From Brachycybe producta (taxonomy: Eukaryota > Arthropoda > Diplopoda > Playtdesmida > Andrognathidae), in NCBI GenBank assembly GCA_036925085.1, contig JAUPFP010000024.1, forward strand, positions 1,832,001-1,896,000: 64,000 nucleotides of DNA, read 5' to 3'. Of the stretch, positions 37,213 through 47,491 are shown one piece after another. A model generated the notes under the pieces. The model was not told where the DNA came from and made no database searches. It saw only the letters and a program-made list of their open reading frames with translations. Made by a program: the position numbers and the translations under genes. The number at the start of each line of letters is the position of its first letter. The stretch's first letter is position 1.

Positions 37213-37392
37213 CGTTTTTTTTTTCTGAACGTGTGGTCGAACCATTTTTGGACAACTATGAAAGGGGGCTGTTCATGACGAAATTATCAAATTTTGTCTA
37301 TCCACAATTCAGTTATGGATATCCATAATTAAGTCTATATGTTTGAATTGCGGTGCTCCATAGTGGTTTGACCACAAGTGCAGAAAAAAAAA
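37213..37392. repeat. MITE with GTTTTTTTTTCTG ends
   Basis: GTTTTTTTTTCTGAACGTGT with GGTCGAACCATT is mirrored by AGTGGTTTGACCACAAGTGC and AGAAAAAAAAAC. About 180 bp; no clear target duplication. Confidence 0.65.
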
Positions 37393-37574
37393 CTTTGTGT
37401 TTTCAAAAATAATATTATGAAAAAACTTTATTATAAACTAGTAGGTGAGATGATTGCGAAAGCATTTTTAATGATATTTTTTTAATTAAGCTTTTTTGTT
37501 GCTTGTTTATTAATTTGATCAAATTTCATAATTAAGATGTTTTATAAATAGCTGTTTTTTTAACTTTGCTTCAT

Positions 37575-37760
37575 TTTGCGTTTCAGAAGAGTAACACTAA
37601 AGGAGAAATTGAAAGTGTATTAGAAACTAGAATGGGGTAGCTGAATCACATAATAGTATTTTCGTGTTGATATCTTTCAAAATGAACTTTTGAAAGACAG
37701 AAATTAACATGAAATTATCCTTAAGTGATTAAGCCAACCCCTTTCTAGTTTCTAAACCAA
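37575..37760. repeat. Family A MITE
   Basis: Arms GAAACTAGAATGGGGTAGCT and ACCCCTTTCTAGTTTCTAAA, with ATATCTTTCAAAATGAAC between; a shortened copy. Confidence 0.7.
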
Positions 37761-37809
37761 TTTTAAAGTTCTTCTTAAAGAGTAAGAAAGAGAGAGGCGT
37801 TTACACCAC

Positions 37810-38235
37810 CCCATGATATTAAATTGGAGAGGGGAAAACGTTGGAAAGTGTAGAGGGGGGAGTGAGAAACGTGGAGGGGGAAAAAGTGGGAGGGGGAAAC
37901 TGAAATTGAAATGAAAGGAGTAAAAAAAAAAGACAAACGACGCGCATGCGCACACCAGAGAAAATGAAAAACTCATTTTCTCTTTCAAATATAAAAAGGG
38001 GAGGGAATAATAGCAGCAAAATTAAACTACAGTTTATCACAGGCAACTGTGCCCAGCATTAGAATTTCTTTTGCTCAGCCCTTTTATAAACGTCATCAAT
38101 TACTAATTGGGTTTGTTACTTGGTCTGACGTCATAAAAGGGCAGAGGAAAAGAAATTCTAATGCTGTGCACAGTTGCCTGTGAATTTTGCTCCCGTCATT
38201 TATGACGGGTTACCCCACTAGTATTTAAGGTATTA
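37810..38235. repeat. Composite repeat P+D (copy 1) with NRF1-like site
   Basis: Matches 40291-40755 over about 400 bp: a purine-rich part, ACGACGCGCATGCGCACACC (palindrome GCGCATGCGC at 37942-37951), then a family D MITE (38040-38180, TGACGTCA at 38126-38133). Minus-strand frames over it are not genes. Confidence 0.85.
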
Positions 38236-38849
38236 TCATTAAAATACTTTTAGCATCATCATCCATTAGTCAATTCTAGTTTCTAACAAACTTCGATTTT
38301 CTTTTTCTTGATATTGTTTCTAAGAAAAACCATTTACGCGTTTACAGTACGCAATACTAATAAGTCTTTGTCATGTAGTTCCGAACTGTGTTATTACCTT
38401 ATCTCCATGGTATATTTCAATTGTTAAAGAGGTTTTTTTGTGGAGGAAAATGGAGGAATAAATGTTTTTACGAAATTGAGAGAAAGACATAAACCTAGAA
38501 ATACTTTTTTTTTCTCCATATTTTCTAGTGTTCTCATTGTTTAACAAGTGGTTGCATTTTTATATTTTAATGTAAACCTCTTGAATTATGTATTTGGAAA
38601 CAAAGAGAGAAAGAGAAATCGTGAATTATGATCCTAGTTTTTCGTTCATTTTGAAAAAATATAAAAGTTAAGAGGGGTTTGTAGGTCTTTTTTTTCCCCC
38701 CTTTTGTTATTATTCTGTACATTCCTTGTTACTAGACTCACGTTCTATGTATAAATTATTATAATTAAAATACAAGTGGCCTACATCAGAACACGACGAC
38801 GACTGTTGTCATTTTTCTTGATTTTTGTATCATTCTCAAAACGACAACG

Positions 38850-39162
38850 AGGGCCCGAGGTGGAGGCTATAGCTAACCAGGGGGAATACCTTAAAGTGGA
38901 CAGTTTTCTCCAGAGGACACCAAATTAATATTATCCATCTCTAGTTTAATAAACAAATGTATTTGGGCCTAGGTGCGCGTGCCTATGGCCCTCATGCAAT
39001 TTTAGAGGCTCCAAAGTCTCCAAAATTTAGTCAAACACCAGAGGTTCACTGAGGGCCAAGTGTTCCCCACAACTCGCGCCAGAAACCAAATTGTCTTCGC
39101 CACTACTAGTACACTCCAATCACATTATCCCAGAAGTATTACTAGCCTCTACCTCCAACCCT
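38850..39162. mobile_element. hAT-like MITE (GGTGGAGGCTA ends, copy 1)
   Basis: AGGGCCCGAGGTGGAGGCTA is mirrored by TACTAGCCTCTACCTCCAAC and CCT. Flanked by CGACAACG and CGACATCG, an 8-bp duplication with one mismatch. A second copy is at 57431-57908. Confidence 0.8.
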
Positions 39163-39248
39163 CGACATCGTTTGAGAAGGTTTTAAAATAAATCCATTGT
39201 TCTTCAGTCTTCTTAATTCAATATTGACTTTTATAAGTTGGAATACAC

Positions 39249-39402
39249 AAGAGCATTTTAGCCACTTTTCGATTGCAAAAATGAAGTCGAAAGTGGTTGG
39301 AGTTGTTTTTGCAGTGTGGTTGTAATTTATTTTCTATGGAAAGACTTAATTTTGCAGTTGAAAAGTTGTAAAAAAAAAGTAGCCTGTGTGCCAAGGGGCC
39401 GT
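39249..39402. repeat. Short relative of the 10551 MITE
   Basis: Shares TATGGAAAGAC, a CATTTTAGCCACTTTTCGAT-like left end and CTGTGTGCCAAGG right end with 10551-10822. Confidence 0.55.
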
Positions 39403-40079
39403 GTATAATGTATTTGTAGTAAGAAAAGAGATTACAAAAAAAAATGTTCTTGAATCTTGATGGGTTTTTTTCTTTTTCTCCCCTTTTAATTATGTTACGT
39501 ATTTTTCAATTTCCAGAGAACACAAAGAAAATCTACCTAAAAAGTTTTATTATCGGATTGAATTCTTTTGTTTTTTTTTGCGATGATGATGATGGTACAC
39601 AACTGATGTTGACCCAAATATTTGGGCGGAATGCACATTTTAAGTGGGGTTATTATTACAGTATTTTTGTGAAGGTAAGCCAGAATCATAATTAAGTTAA
39701 GAAACTTCTTCCCCCTTATAACCCCCCCCCCCCCCGTCTCTCCTTTTTTTTTAAAAAACAAAACAGAAAATTAACTTTTTTCTCTCATTTTTGTTTTTTC
39801 CTTCTCAACATTTTTTTTTGGTTCTTTTGTGTTTGTGGTTTTTTGGTGGAATTAGTGCAACAGGTGACAAAAGTTTAGTTCCATTCACCTTTATAAAAAC
39901 AACAAAACAAAACAAAAACACATTTGCATTGTTATTTTGCATTCTTGTAACATGAGCTAAAAATATTAACAGATCTTAACCACAAGATTGCAATTACATT
40001 TTATGAGGATATTGCACTGTTATAATTTGTAATTGTAATCGTTTACATCCTACGAGCAAAAATTTAGACAGGTAAAAAA

Positions 40080-40213
40080 AACACGGGGTGGGGGTGGGCG
40101 GGCAGTTAAATCTAACATCTCCACTCGCCCGAGCGCCGCCACTCGCTCGAGAGCCACTACTCGCACTCGCTCGAGAGCCGCCACCTGCGGGAGAGCTCCC
40201 TGTATGTGTAACG
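40080..40213. other. CpG-rich patch, possible exon
   Basis: A GC- and CpG-rich island in AT-rich DNA, with repeated GGCTCTCGAGCGAGT on the minus strand. A superb minus acceptor (TTCTTGTTTGTACAG) precedes 40213. The open frame (Gly/Ser/Ala/Arg-rich) needs a phase 2 upstream exon, which the present gene model does not offer. It could be an unplaced exon, a promoter or a repeat core. Confidence 0.3.
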
Positions 40214-40290
40214 CTGTACAAACAAGAACAAAAACGTGTAAGCACATCGGAATTTATATAAATTTAACCATTATGTTGCGCTCAAGAACC

Positions 40291-40755
40291 CCATAATTTC
40301 AAATTGGAGAGGGGAAAAGGTTGGAAAGCGTAGGGGGGGGGGAGGAGAGAGAAACGTGGAGGAGAAAAAAGGGGGAGGGGGAAACTGAAATTAAAATGAA
40401 AGGAGTAAAAAAAGGGACAAACGACGCGCATGCGCACACCAGAGAAAATGAAAAACTCATTTTCTCTTTCAAATATAAAAAAGGGGAGAGGGGATAATAG
40501 TGGCAAAGATAAACTACAGTTTATCACGGGCAATTGTGCCCAGCATTAGAATTTCTTTTGCTCCGCTCTTTTATGAACCTCATCAATTTCTATTTGGTTT
40601 GTTACTTGGTCGGATGTCACATGCTCTGCCCTTTTCAATTTCTAATTGGTTTGTTACTTGGTCTGACGTCATAAAAGGGCGGAGCAAAAGAAATTCTAAT
40701 GCTGGGCACAATTGCCTGTGATAAATTCTAGTTTAATTTTGCTACTACCCCACTT
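40291..40755. repeat. Composite repeat P+D (copy 2) with NRF1-like site
   Basis: Second copy of the 37810 repeat. GCGCATGCGC at 40426-40435; its family D part is 40527-40718 with TGACGTCA at 40664-40671. It preserves more of the family D interior than copy 1. Confidence 0.85.
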
Positions 40756-40770
40756 GTATTCAAATATTAA

Positions 40771-40890
40771 CTAACATGTTTATTATTTAGATATTAATTG
40801 AATTCAACATATTGTGCGTTTGTCCTTAACAGGGCTCTGTAGAATATGTTTATTATTGAAATGCAAGATTTAACTTGTTAAGTGTAGACT
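40771..40890. repeat. Family B fragment
   Basis: TTAATTGAATTCAACATATTGTGC-type sequence, GGGCTCTGTAGAATATGTTT and TTGAAATGCA match the right part of family B; the left part is missing. Confidence 0.6.
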
Positions 40891-41889
40891 CGGATTGTCA
40901 TGTTTTATTGGAAATGTGATTAGAATTGAGTAAAACTCAATGAAAATTGAGCAGATGGTGTAAAGGCTGAATAGGGGGACCTGAAAGACTCTTGATTTGG
41001 AGGGGGTCCCTAACATTTTTTCTCTCTCCCTCCCTCCAGTCTCCTCCTTCTTAACTTGTTCCTTTTGATCCAGTAAACATGACTTTGTTGCACCTGCTTT
41101 TTTAAAACCAAAAAATAAGACCCCTAGCTAAGACAAAAAAAGTGATATTTTCTCTGCATTGGGTGTGGTCCTATTTCTTAAATCTCAGAGGGTAAATTTC
41201 CAATTTGTCATGGAGTTTGTAAATATGAATGATGGTTGGTGGGCGGCAGTGTTTTTTTTATGTAAACTTCTCTCATTATTAAGTGGGATTGTTACACCAT
41301 GGTTCCTTTTGACAGATATTCTCAAGTGAAATCAACACTATGGTTAAAATAGAATGATGCAAATAAGTTCATAAGAAATTATATAAAAGTTGGGATTGGT
41401 TATGAACCAAATTTATTGAATATGTGTGAAGCAAAGGACGATGATATAAGTCTATTATGGCGAATCGAAAGGGGGTGAACTAACAGGGCGTTGTTTCACA
41501 CGTACATCTTATTGTAAAAACACGCCATGTTGGTTTTCCCGTCAACAACAAAACATACATTCAAATTTTAAATATCATGCCATATCTTAATGTGGGTATT
41601 TCAGGTAGATCTACTCGAAAATATTGGACATAAATGTTTTTAACGAAACTTTTAATAACTTCGCTCGTCATAACAAAACTCTCAAGAACCAACATAGTCT
41701 TTATTTAATTTCGCCAACAACAAAAACGCATTGTTTTTTTCCCGCTTTTCGATAATAACATATTCATAGAGATTGTGCTGCCATCTAGTGGCAACTCGAT
41801 CCTTATTGATTCGATTAGATCTGCCTGGAATAAATTTCTGTTTAAAGTGCTGCCATCTAGCGATTGTCAATTAAAACAGAGAAACTTAC
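40891..41889. other. Intronic sequence, no gene seen
   Basis: No coding segment. CTCF-like motifs at 41778-41791 and 41850-41863 (see findings). Confidence 0.5.
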
Positions 41890-41980
41890 ACGTCCATTCT
41901 GAGAGTTATTCTTTCGTAAAGCGCCAACAGCCGCTTGTCGATATTCGCATTCCAGTTGATCATACTGCTGTTGGATCCTT
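41890..41980 (-). CDS. RASGEF1 long-isoform exon: end of coiled coil
   Basis: A 91-nt exon with acceptor TTGCTGTTTCAG and donor CGT|GTAAGT. It enters in phase 2 (one base completes the Ser codon from 42404) and exits in phase 0. It reads RIQQQYDQLECEYRQAAVGA, then LRKNNSQNGR. Its hydrophobic positions fit a heptad helix continuing from the preceding exons. It joins in frame to 31969. The flanking intron holds CTCF-like motifs at 41778, 41850 and 42104. Family known to me: none; the link to RASGEF1 is by strand, phase and position only. Confidence 0.7.
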
Positions 41981-42403
41981 CTGAAACAGCAATAATTAAA
42001 TGGTAAATTGATAAATGTATTATGTTATTCTTTGAATTCTTGAATGAACAAATAAATCAAAAAGTTATTAAATAGAGTGTGAATGCAATGTTTGCACATT
42101 GTGCCAATAGGTGGCAGCACTAGCTCCATACAATGTGTGAATGTAGAAGTTTGTGTATTACGGTTACCTTCGTCACGTAACTTTAGGTGTTCTAATATGG
42201 CGTATTTTTGTGTTAATTTATACGGCGCAAGGCAGTCATTTTGGTTCACCCCCACTTGTGATATTTATTAATATTTGATAACTTCATATTGCATCATTAT
42301 GACAATTGTTCATGCCATAGCTGTCAATATTTCTTTCATATATTATTACGTTTCTAGTTAATAACTTAATATTTAATAATTATAATTTAATAAGTATACT
42401 TAC

Positions 42404-42444
42404 GAGATAAAGATAATCAATTCTTGCTGTTGTATTTCTTTAGC
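42404..42444 (-). CDS. RASGEF1 long-isoform exon: coiled coil (41 nt)
   Basis: A short exon with a long T-rich tract ending CTAAAG as acceptor and an ideal donor CTC|GTAAGT. It enters in phase 0 and exits in phase 2, exactly as required by its neighbours at 42640 and 41980. It reads AKEIQQQELIIFIS with the last codon split, a helix-forming stretch rich in Gln, Glu and aliphatic residues. Skipping this exon alone would break the frame. Confidence 0.68.
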
Positions 42445-42639
42445 CTTTAGTAAAAAAAAAAGGTAAGAAATGAAACGTTTCATTAATTATTTGTATGTGA
42501 GCCCCACTTATAAGGTCAATGGCCCCTCCGCGCCCCCGTAATATTATTAGCCCTAATGGTCAGTTTTTTTTTTCTTTATTAAAGTGGGACATTTCTCACA
42601 CCTCTTTTTATTTACATAGGGTGTATGTTAATTTATTAC

Positions 42640-42735
42640 CTTAAGTGAACCGCCCTCACTTTGAAGAGCGCCAAGGAGTTCCCTTTGTAACACAGTCAAT
42701 TTTCGTCTTTCTGCTTCTAACATAAGACTGGTCAC
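42640..42735 (-). CDS. RASGEF1 long-isoform exon: coiled coil (32 codons)
   Basis: A 96-nt phase 0 exon with acceptor TTTACATACAG and donor AAG|GTAATA. It starts VTSLMLEAERRKLTVLQREL and ends SEGGSLK. Leu, Val and Ile repeat at heptad spacing among charged residues, a typical coiled coil suited to dimerisation or scaffold binding. It has the same length as the exon at 45027-45122. A family A MITE begins about 35 bases upstream of its acceptor. No named homologue is recognised. Confidence 0.74.
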
Positions 42736-42769
42736 CTGTATGTAAATTAATGCCAAATTTATATTAGAA

Positions 42770-42990
42770 TAATTTAGAAACTAGAAGGTTAGCACAATCA
42801 CTTAAGAGGGTATTTTCATGTTAATATCTTTTAAAATAAGCTTTTTATTAAGCTATTACTACCTTGAAAATAACCCGATTTTTAGATTTGAAGGTGTTTA
42901 TTTTTTAAATTTTAAAAGATATAAATAGGAAAACATGTTAAGTAGCCATTATAAAATATGCAAATGAAAGATAATTCTAGTTATTTTTAA
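42770..42990. repeat. Family A MITE next to a coiled-coil exon
   Basis: TTTAGAAACTAGAAGGTTAG at about 42772 and AATATCTTTTAAAATAAGC, with a diverged right arm. Lies just upstream of the acceptor of exon 42640-42735. Confidence 0.7.
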
Positions 42991-43116
42991 TAAGATAAAA
43001 CTGAAATTAAAAATGTATTAAGTCGAAATTCAAGAAAGATTAAATTTATCACTTGAACTCTCAGAACAGGGTATTTTTTTTTCTTTGTTGGATGTCAATC
43101 AAATCTACAAATACAA

Positions 43117-43263
43117 TAGAAACCGTTTAACACGAAATGAAAGCAACAGAAATATTTTTTTCTTCTTGTTAAACGAATTTCGTATTAAAAGGAAAAGAGT
43201 ATTAATTAGAACCGAAAATGTATTTCGTGTTATTTCTGTTTTCGTTTTAAACGATTTTCATTG
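43117..43263. repeat. pogo-like hairpin MITE
   Basis: ATAGAAACCGTTTAACACGA with AATGAAAG is mirrored by ATTTCGTGTTATTTCTGTTT and TTAAACGATTTTCATTG. The interior mirrored GTTAAACGAATTTCGTAT supports a folded element. Confidence 0.65.
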
Positions 43264-44370
43264 TTGTTTGTCAACCGACAAGAAGAAATATAATAAAAGG
43301 AAGAAGACACCTGAAGAGTTTTAATAAGTTACCTGGATATTTGATCTACATGTATATATCTCTATAGAAGATATAAATTCATTCATTTGAAGAAGAAAAA
43401 GGAAGACAAAAGATGCAAAGAATGATGAATGATGAAGATAATAATAAATAATATTATTGCTTTCTGTAATTATTAATATGTGTCACCACACACATATCAC
43501 ATTTTTCTAAAACTCTCGATTTCATTTTCAGATGAAAAAAAACTAGTTCAAAAGAAAGTTTGCTGACGAGAGGAGGAAAGAAAGTGGAAAATTTATTTAA
43601 AACAAAAGAAACACATATTATAAATATGATGAATTATAATTTATGGAAATATTATCGAAGTTAGGGAGGAGGATTGAGAGAAGAAAGATAAATGGACATT
43701 GGAAGTGGAGGAGGAGGAGGAGAGGCCCCAATCAAGGTGGTGGTTAATTGTTGTTGTTTGTAATGTGGGTGGAGATGCATAACAAAACTGAAACTAATGT
43801 TGGTCAGTTTTATATTATAACACAACAATAAGGTAACTAAGGAACCAGTCAACCATTTTAAAACAACCTCCCCTTACAACCCCTACACCTTAAGAGAGGG
43901 GACACCCCCCCCCCCCCCCACCACCACCACCACCACCTTCTCATTGTTTTTCTCTTCCTTTTAAAACTTCTTCTCTTTCTGATTCATAATTTTTTCAAAA
44001 AACATCAGCCACTGAAATTATTATTAATAATTTCAAACTCTCCTCCTCCTCCTTCGAAAAAAAAAGACTTCTAGATTTATCCACCCCTCATTTCCGGTCA
44101 CGTCTGTGAAACACGTTCAGCCAACTTGAACCAGAAAAAGAAGTATCAAATGATAATATCGCACCCTTAATTTTCCACCCTCCTCCTCCTTCCCTCCTTT
44201 TCTCAGGTATATTCTTATTATACCTGTCTAGAAAATTAAAAATACTTTCATTTTTAAGTTTTTATGTATTTATGACAATGGGGGGGGGGAGATAGATGAG
44301 AATGCGGTTTATAAAAAAAAAACTAGAAGAACCCTGCTCAGAGGGTTCAAGTTGAAGTTCAAGTGAAAAG
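43264..44370. other. Intronic sequence, purine/pyrimidine tracts
   Basis: GGA repeats at about 43705-43721, a poly-C plus CAC repeat at about 43905-43937, TCC repeats at 44039-44054. No gene seen. Confidence 0.5.
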
Positions 44371-45000
44371 TTTCTTTTAAAGTGTAAACGCCTCTCGAAC
44401 TCTTGATTGTTGTTTTTTTTTCTTCCAGAAGGTAAATTAAGAGAAATTTGTGTTTTAGAAACTAGAAGAGGGTAGCTCCAATCACTGAGGGATATTTTCA
44501 TGTTTGACATCTTTTAAAATAAACTTTTTTTTGGTGTTAGTTTTAAAATCATACTGTACAACTTTAAGCAGACAGTATTTTTTTTTTTAATTTTTGTTAT
44601 ATTAAAACGTTTATTTTGAAAGATTTCAAACATGGGCTTTCTAGTTTTGACACAGAATAATCTGAATTCGAAAAAAATCAGCTGTGTTGTAAACCGCCAA
44701 TCAAACTCTTGGTTATTTCAATCTTTCAGAACCAAAATTAAACGAAACTTGAATGTGGTTTAGAAACTAGAAGTTGTAACCCAATCAATCCCTTAAGGAA
44801 ATTCTAATGTTATCTTTCAAAATAAGCTTTTTATGTGAGGTTGGAATTGATCCCCAACTTTAAGCAGACGACATTTTATTCCAATAAGAAGTTTATCTTG
44901 AAAGATATCAACATGAAGATATCCTCAAGTGATTGATTTACCCTTCTAGTTTCTAATTTATTTTTATTTTTCTCCTGAAAGACGATGATGATCTGAAAAA
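44370..45000. repeat. Two adjacent family A MITEs
   Basis: Arms at about 44455 (GTTTTAGAAACTAGAAGAGG), 44636 (CTTTCTAGTTTTG), 44757 (GGTTTAGAAACTAGAAGTTG) and 44942 (CCTTCTAGTTTCTAA) define two copies end to end, directly downstream of exon 45027-45122. Confidence 0.75.
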
Positions 45001-45026
45001 AAAAAACATCTCATGGTTTTTTTTAC

Positions 45027-45122
45027 CTCGAGTTGAACTCCAAATAATTCTCGAGTTCTCTTTTCTGCTTCTCGATGGTCGTTTTTGGACCCATTCGTCC
45101 CATTCATGATAATTTCATATGT
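45027..45122 (-). CDS. RASGEF1 long-isoform exon: first coiled-coil exon (32 codons)
   Basis: A 96-nt phase 0 exon; the other two frames contain stops. The acceptor is CTTATTTTCAG; the donor is GAG|GTAAAA. The peptide starts TYEIIMNGTNGSKNDHREAE and continues KRTRELFGVQLE, where the helix begins. Its first codon is ACA (Thr), so splicing from the MPQ exon at 62047 gives MPQT, as for the REM exon at 3735. It could therefore be the second coding exon of a long isoform. Confidence 0.72.
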
Positions 45123-47032
45123 CTGAAAATAAGTGAAAAATACAAAATATATCGTTTTTATATTTGCAATGAAAACTTTGAAAAGTCATTGTGATAAATT
45201 AACGAAGTTAAATTGTATAATTTAACTCGGACGTATTTTATATTTTCTGAAAATGAAAAAAAAAAGGCGATTTTAAATTTTTTGACACTTTTTCTTCTTT
45301 AATTTGAGGTGACGATTTTTGGGAATGTTTTTTATTTTTATTTCTAATAACAACCGTAAAATTTCCATTCGTGTCATTGAAGTTTGTGAACTGTCATGGC
45401 GGATTTTTTTTGTTTTGTGTGTATGGGCTGCTTATAACCAAAAATTAACCATCATATGAAACAATAGTAAAGAGTTTTTATATAAAAATTTAAGATTTTT
45501 TTTATTCAAATCGTATGTGGAAAATACATTTCAAACAAAAGCTTCTTCTTAATGATAAAAAAACAGCACACTTTTTATATACAATTGTATTTTTACTTAT
45601 GGAAGAAATCCTTTGATGAAACATTAAAGTTCACTGACCAACCAGACTGAGAGAGAGACAAGACATATTAACAAAATTCTTATCATTTTGTGTGTGTTCA
45701 TTGTATTTTATTTGGATGAATACAAATTTAAATAATAAAAAAGACAAAATGATCCATTAGAATAAGAAAAAAAAAAACAACACAATAATAGATAGCTAAA
45801 AAAATTTACTTTAAAAATGAAGAAATTTTTAAATTACACGTCTTTTATATTGGTATTATTTAACAATTCTATAAAATTTTATAAACAAAACTTAGTAAAA
45901 ATCAACACTTAAATATTGATGTTTGTGGCACACAATTTATGTTAATTCTTCTTTTCAAAAAAGATGAAAACGTTGACTGATTTTCAGTGAAAATGAGTTA
46001 AATGTTTGAAAATTAAATGTTTAAATTATTTTAAAGAAGAATAAAAAATGGGGCCAGTTGTAGTGATTCTTCTACAATTGTTAAATAATAACATTAATAA
46101 ACGATTCGCATCTCATAATTTGTTTATGAAAATTTAACTTTCAATATTAAATTATAGACCATAATTACTAGCAGTGTGAGTAAAAATTACGGGTTGAACT
46201 TTTGCAAGTGATAACATAACTTTTATTAAAAGAGATGTGTAAATTTAGCAAAAATACAACTTGAAAGAAATTATCTTCGCAACTAGCACGAAACTCAAGT
46301 TGCATCAAGTTGAACGTGTTCAACTTTTCTGCAACTTTTCATGAAACTCTGCTTGTAAACAAGGCAATCAGGAGTGAATTGGAAACGACTTCAGAAGTCT
46401 GAAGCAAAAAGTTGTATTGAATGTTGCTAGTGTGATATGCGATTTGAAGTTGCATGTAAAGTGTCGGTAACGACTGAAGACAACTCGTAAAAGTTAAGTT
46501 TCCTGTCTGATTTGGTGGTAGTTTATTACAGAATGGTAGTCGTAAGTCTCATTTACAATTGAATTGCAAGTTTCATTGCATCAAAAGTTGGCTAGTTTGT
46601 TGTTTTTTCAGTTACAATTTTTGAAGCCTTTATTTTTTTTAAAGAAATTTAAATAAAAGTTACTACAAAGGTTAGGGAAAGAGGAGAGTCAGGAAAAATT
46701 TCCCATGTTTTTTCTTTGTTAGCCTGAGACAACTTTTCCCCACCAAAGGGTGCAACTTGTATCTCAGACTTAACCAACAAAGAAGGCCTCAGAGAGGGAA
46801 AAAATGAGGATTCAAAACTTTGTCCCTATTCTTCTCAAAATCGAAAAAGCAAAAAAAAAAATGGATGATGGTGGGATACGACCCTCGAATTTATGTATTG
46901 AAAATATACCATATTTTTAAGTGCCAGTCTGATCTCACAGTACAACTTATCTTTTATAACATAAATCTTAACAAATGGGTTGCAATTTGCAAGAAAACTA
47001 GAACACAAAAAAGCGTTCTTGCTAGTTGTAAA
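45123..47032. other. Intronic sequence, no gene seen
   Basis: AT-rich; 46200-46620 has many CAACTT/AAGTTG words that look like a degraded element. Open frames at 46820-47074 and 46835-47056 have no splice or homology support. Confidence 0.5.
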
Positions 47033-47491
47033 TTTACGGAGTCCTGTAAAGGACATGCGAGATTTTTTTTTTAAATCTCGACATGTCGACTTTTAATCTG
47101 TTTTATTCGGCCATGTTAATTATGCCATGTTGTGCGCACCATACTCTTAATTAAATTATTGCTTGTACAAGATGGCGCTTGCAATAATTTAATTATTAGG
47201 GTATGGTGTGTGCAACATGGCATAATTAACATGGTTGAATAAGAGATTAAAGTCAACATGTCGGGATTAAAGTCGACATGTCGAGGTTAAAGTCGACATG
47301 TCGAGGTTAAAGTCGACATGTCGAGGTTAAAGTCGACATGTCGAGGTTAAAGTCGACATGTCGAGGTTAAAGTCGACATGTCGAGGTTAAAGTCGACATG
47401 TCGAGATTAAAGTCGACATGTCGAGATTAAAGTCGACATGTCGAGATTTAAAAAAAAATCTCGCATGTCCTTTACATGGCTCCGTAGTAAA
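47033..47491. mobile_element. Palindromic element that has grown a satellite
   Basis: The left TTTACGGAGTCCTGTAAAGG with ACATGCGAGA mirrors the right TCTCGCATGTCC and GGCTCCGTAGTAAA. An inner hairpin (about 47098-47246) includes GCCATGTTAATTATGCCATG and its complement. The left arm has one ATCTCGACATGTCGACTTTT unit; the right arm has about ten. Confidence 0.9.
47244..47449. repeat. 20-bp tandem array, about 10 copies
   Basis: Exact 20-base spacing of the unit GTTAAAGTCGACATGTCGAG (A/G variant at the second position). Each unit contains GTCGACATGTCGA, the core of a perfect palindrome. Units are nearly identical except the first (AAGTCAACATGTCGGG), so expansion is recent. Confidence 0.95.

Noticed and set aside
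38385..38425. ACCATGGAGATAAG|GTAATA as a start exon on the minus strand
   Set aside because: Good Kozak context but it leaves in phase 2, and no downstream exon accepts that phase.
43661..43852. Minus frame rich in proline (ASPPPPPLP)
   Set aside because: Comes from a GGA repeat; no splice sites in a fitting phase.
47244..47449. Regular repeat array resembling a CRISPR
   Set aside because: Units are contiguous 20-mers without spacers, inside a eukaryotic transposon; it is a satellite.
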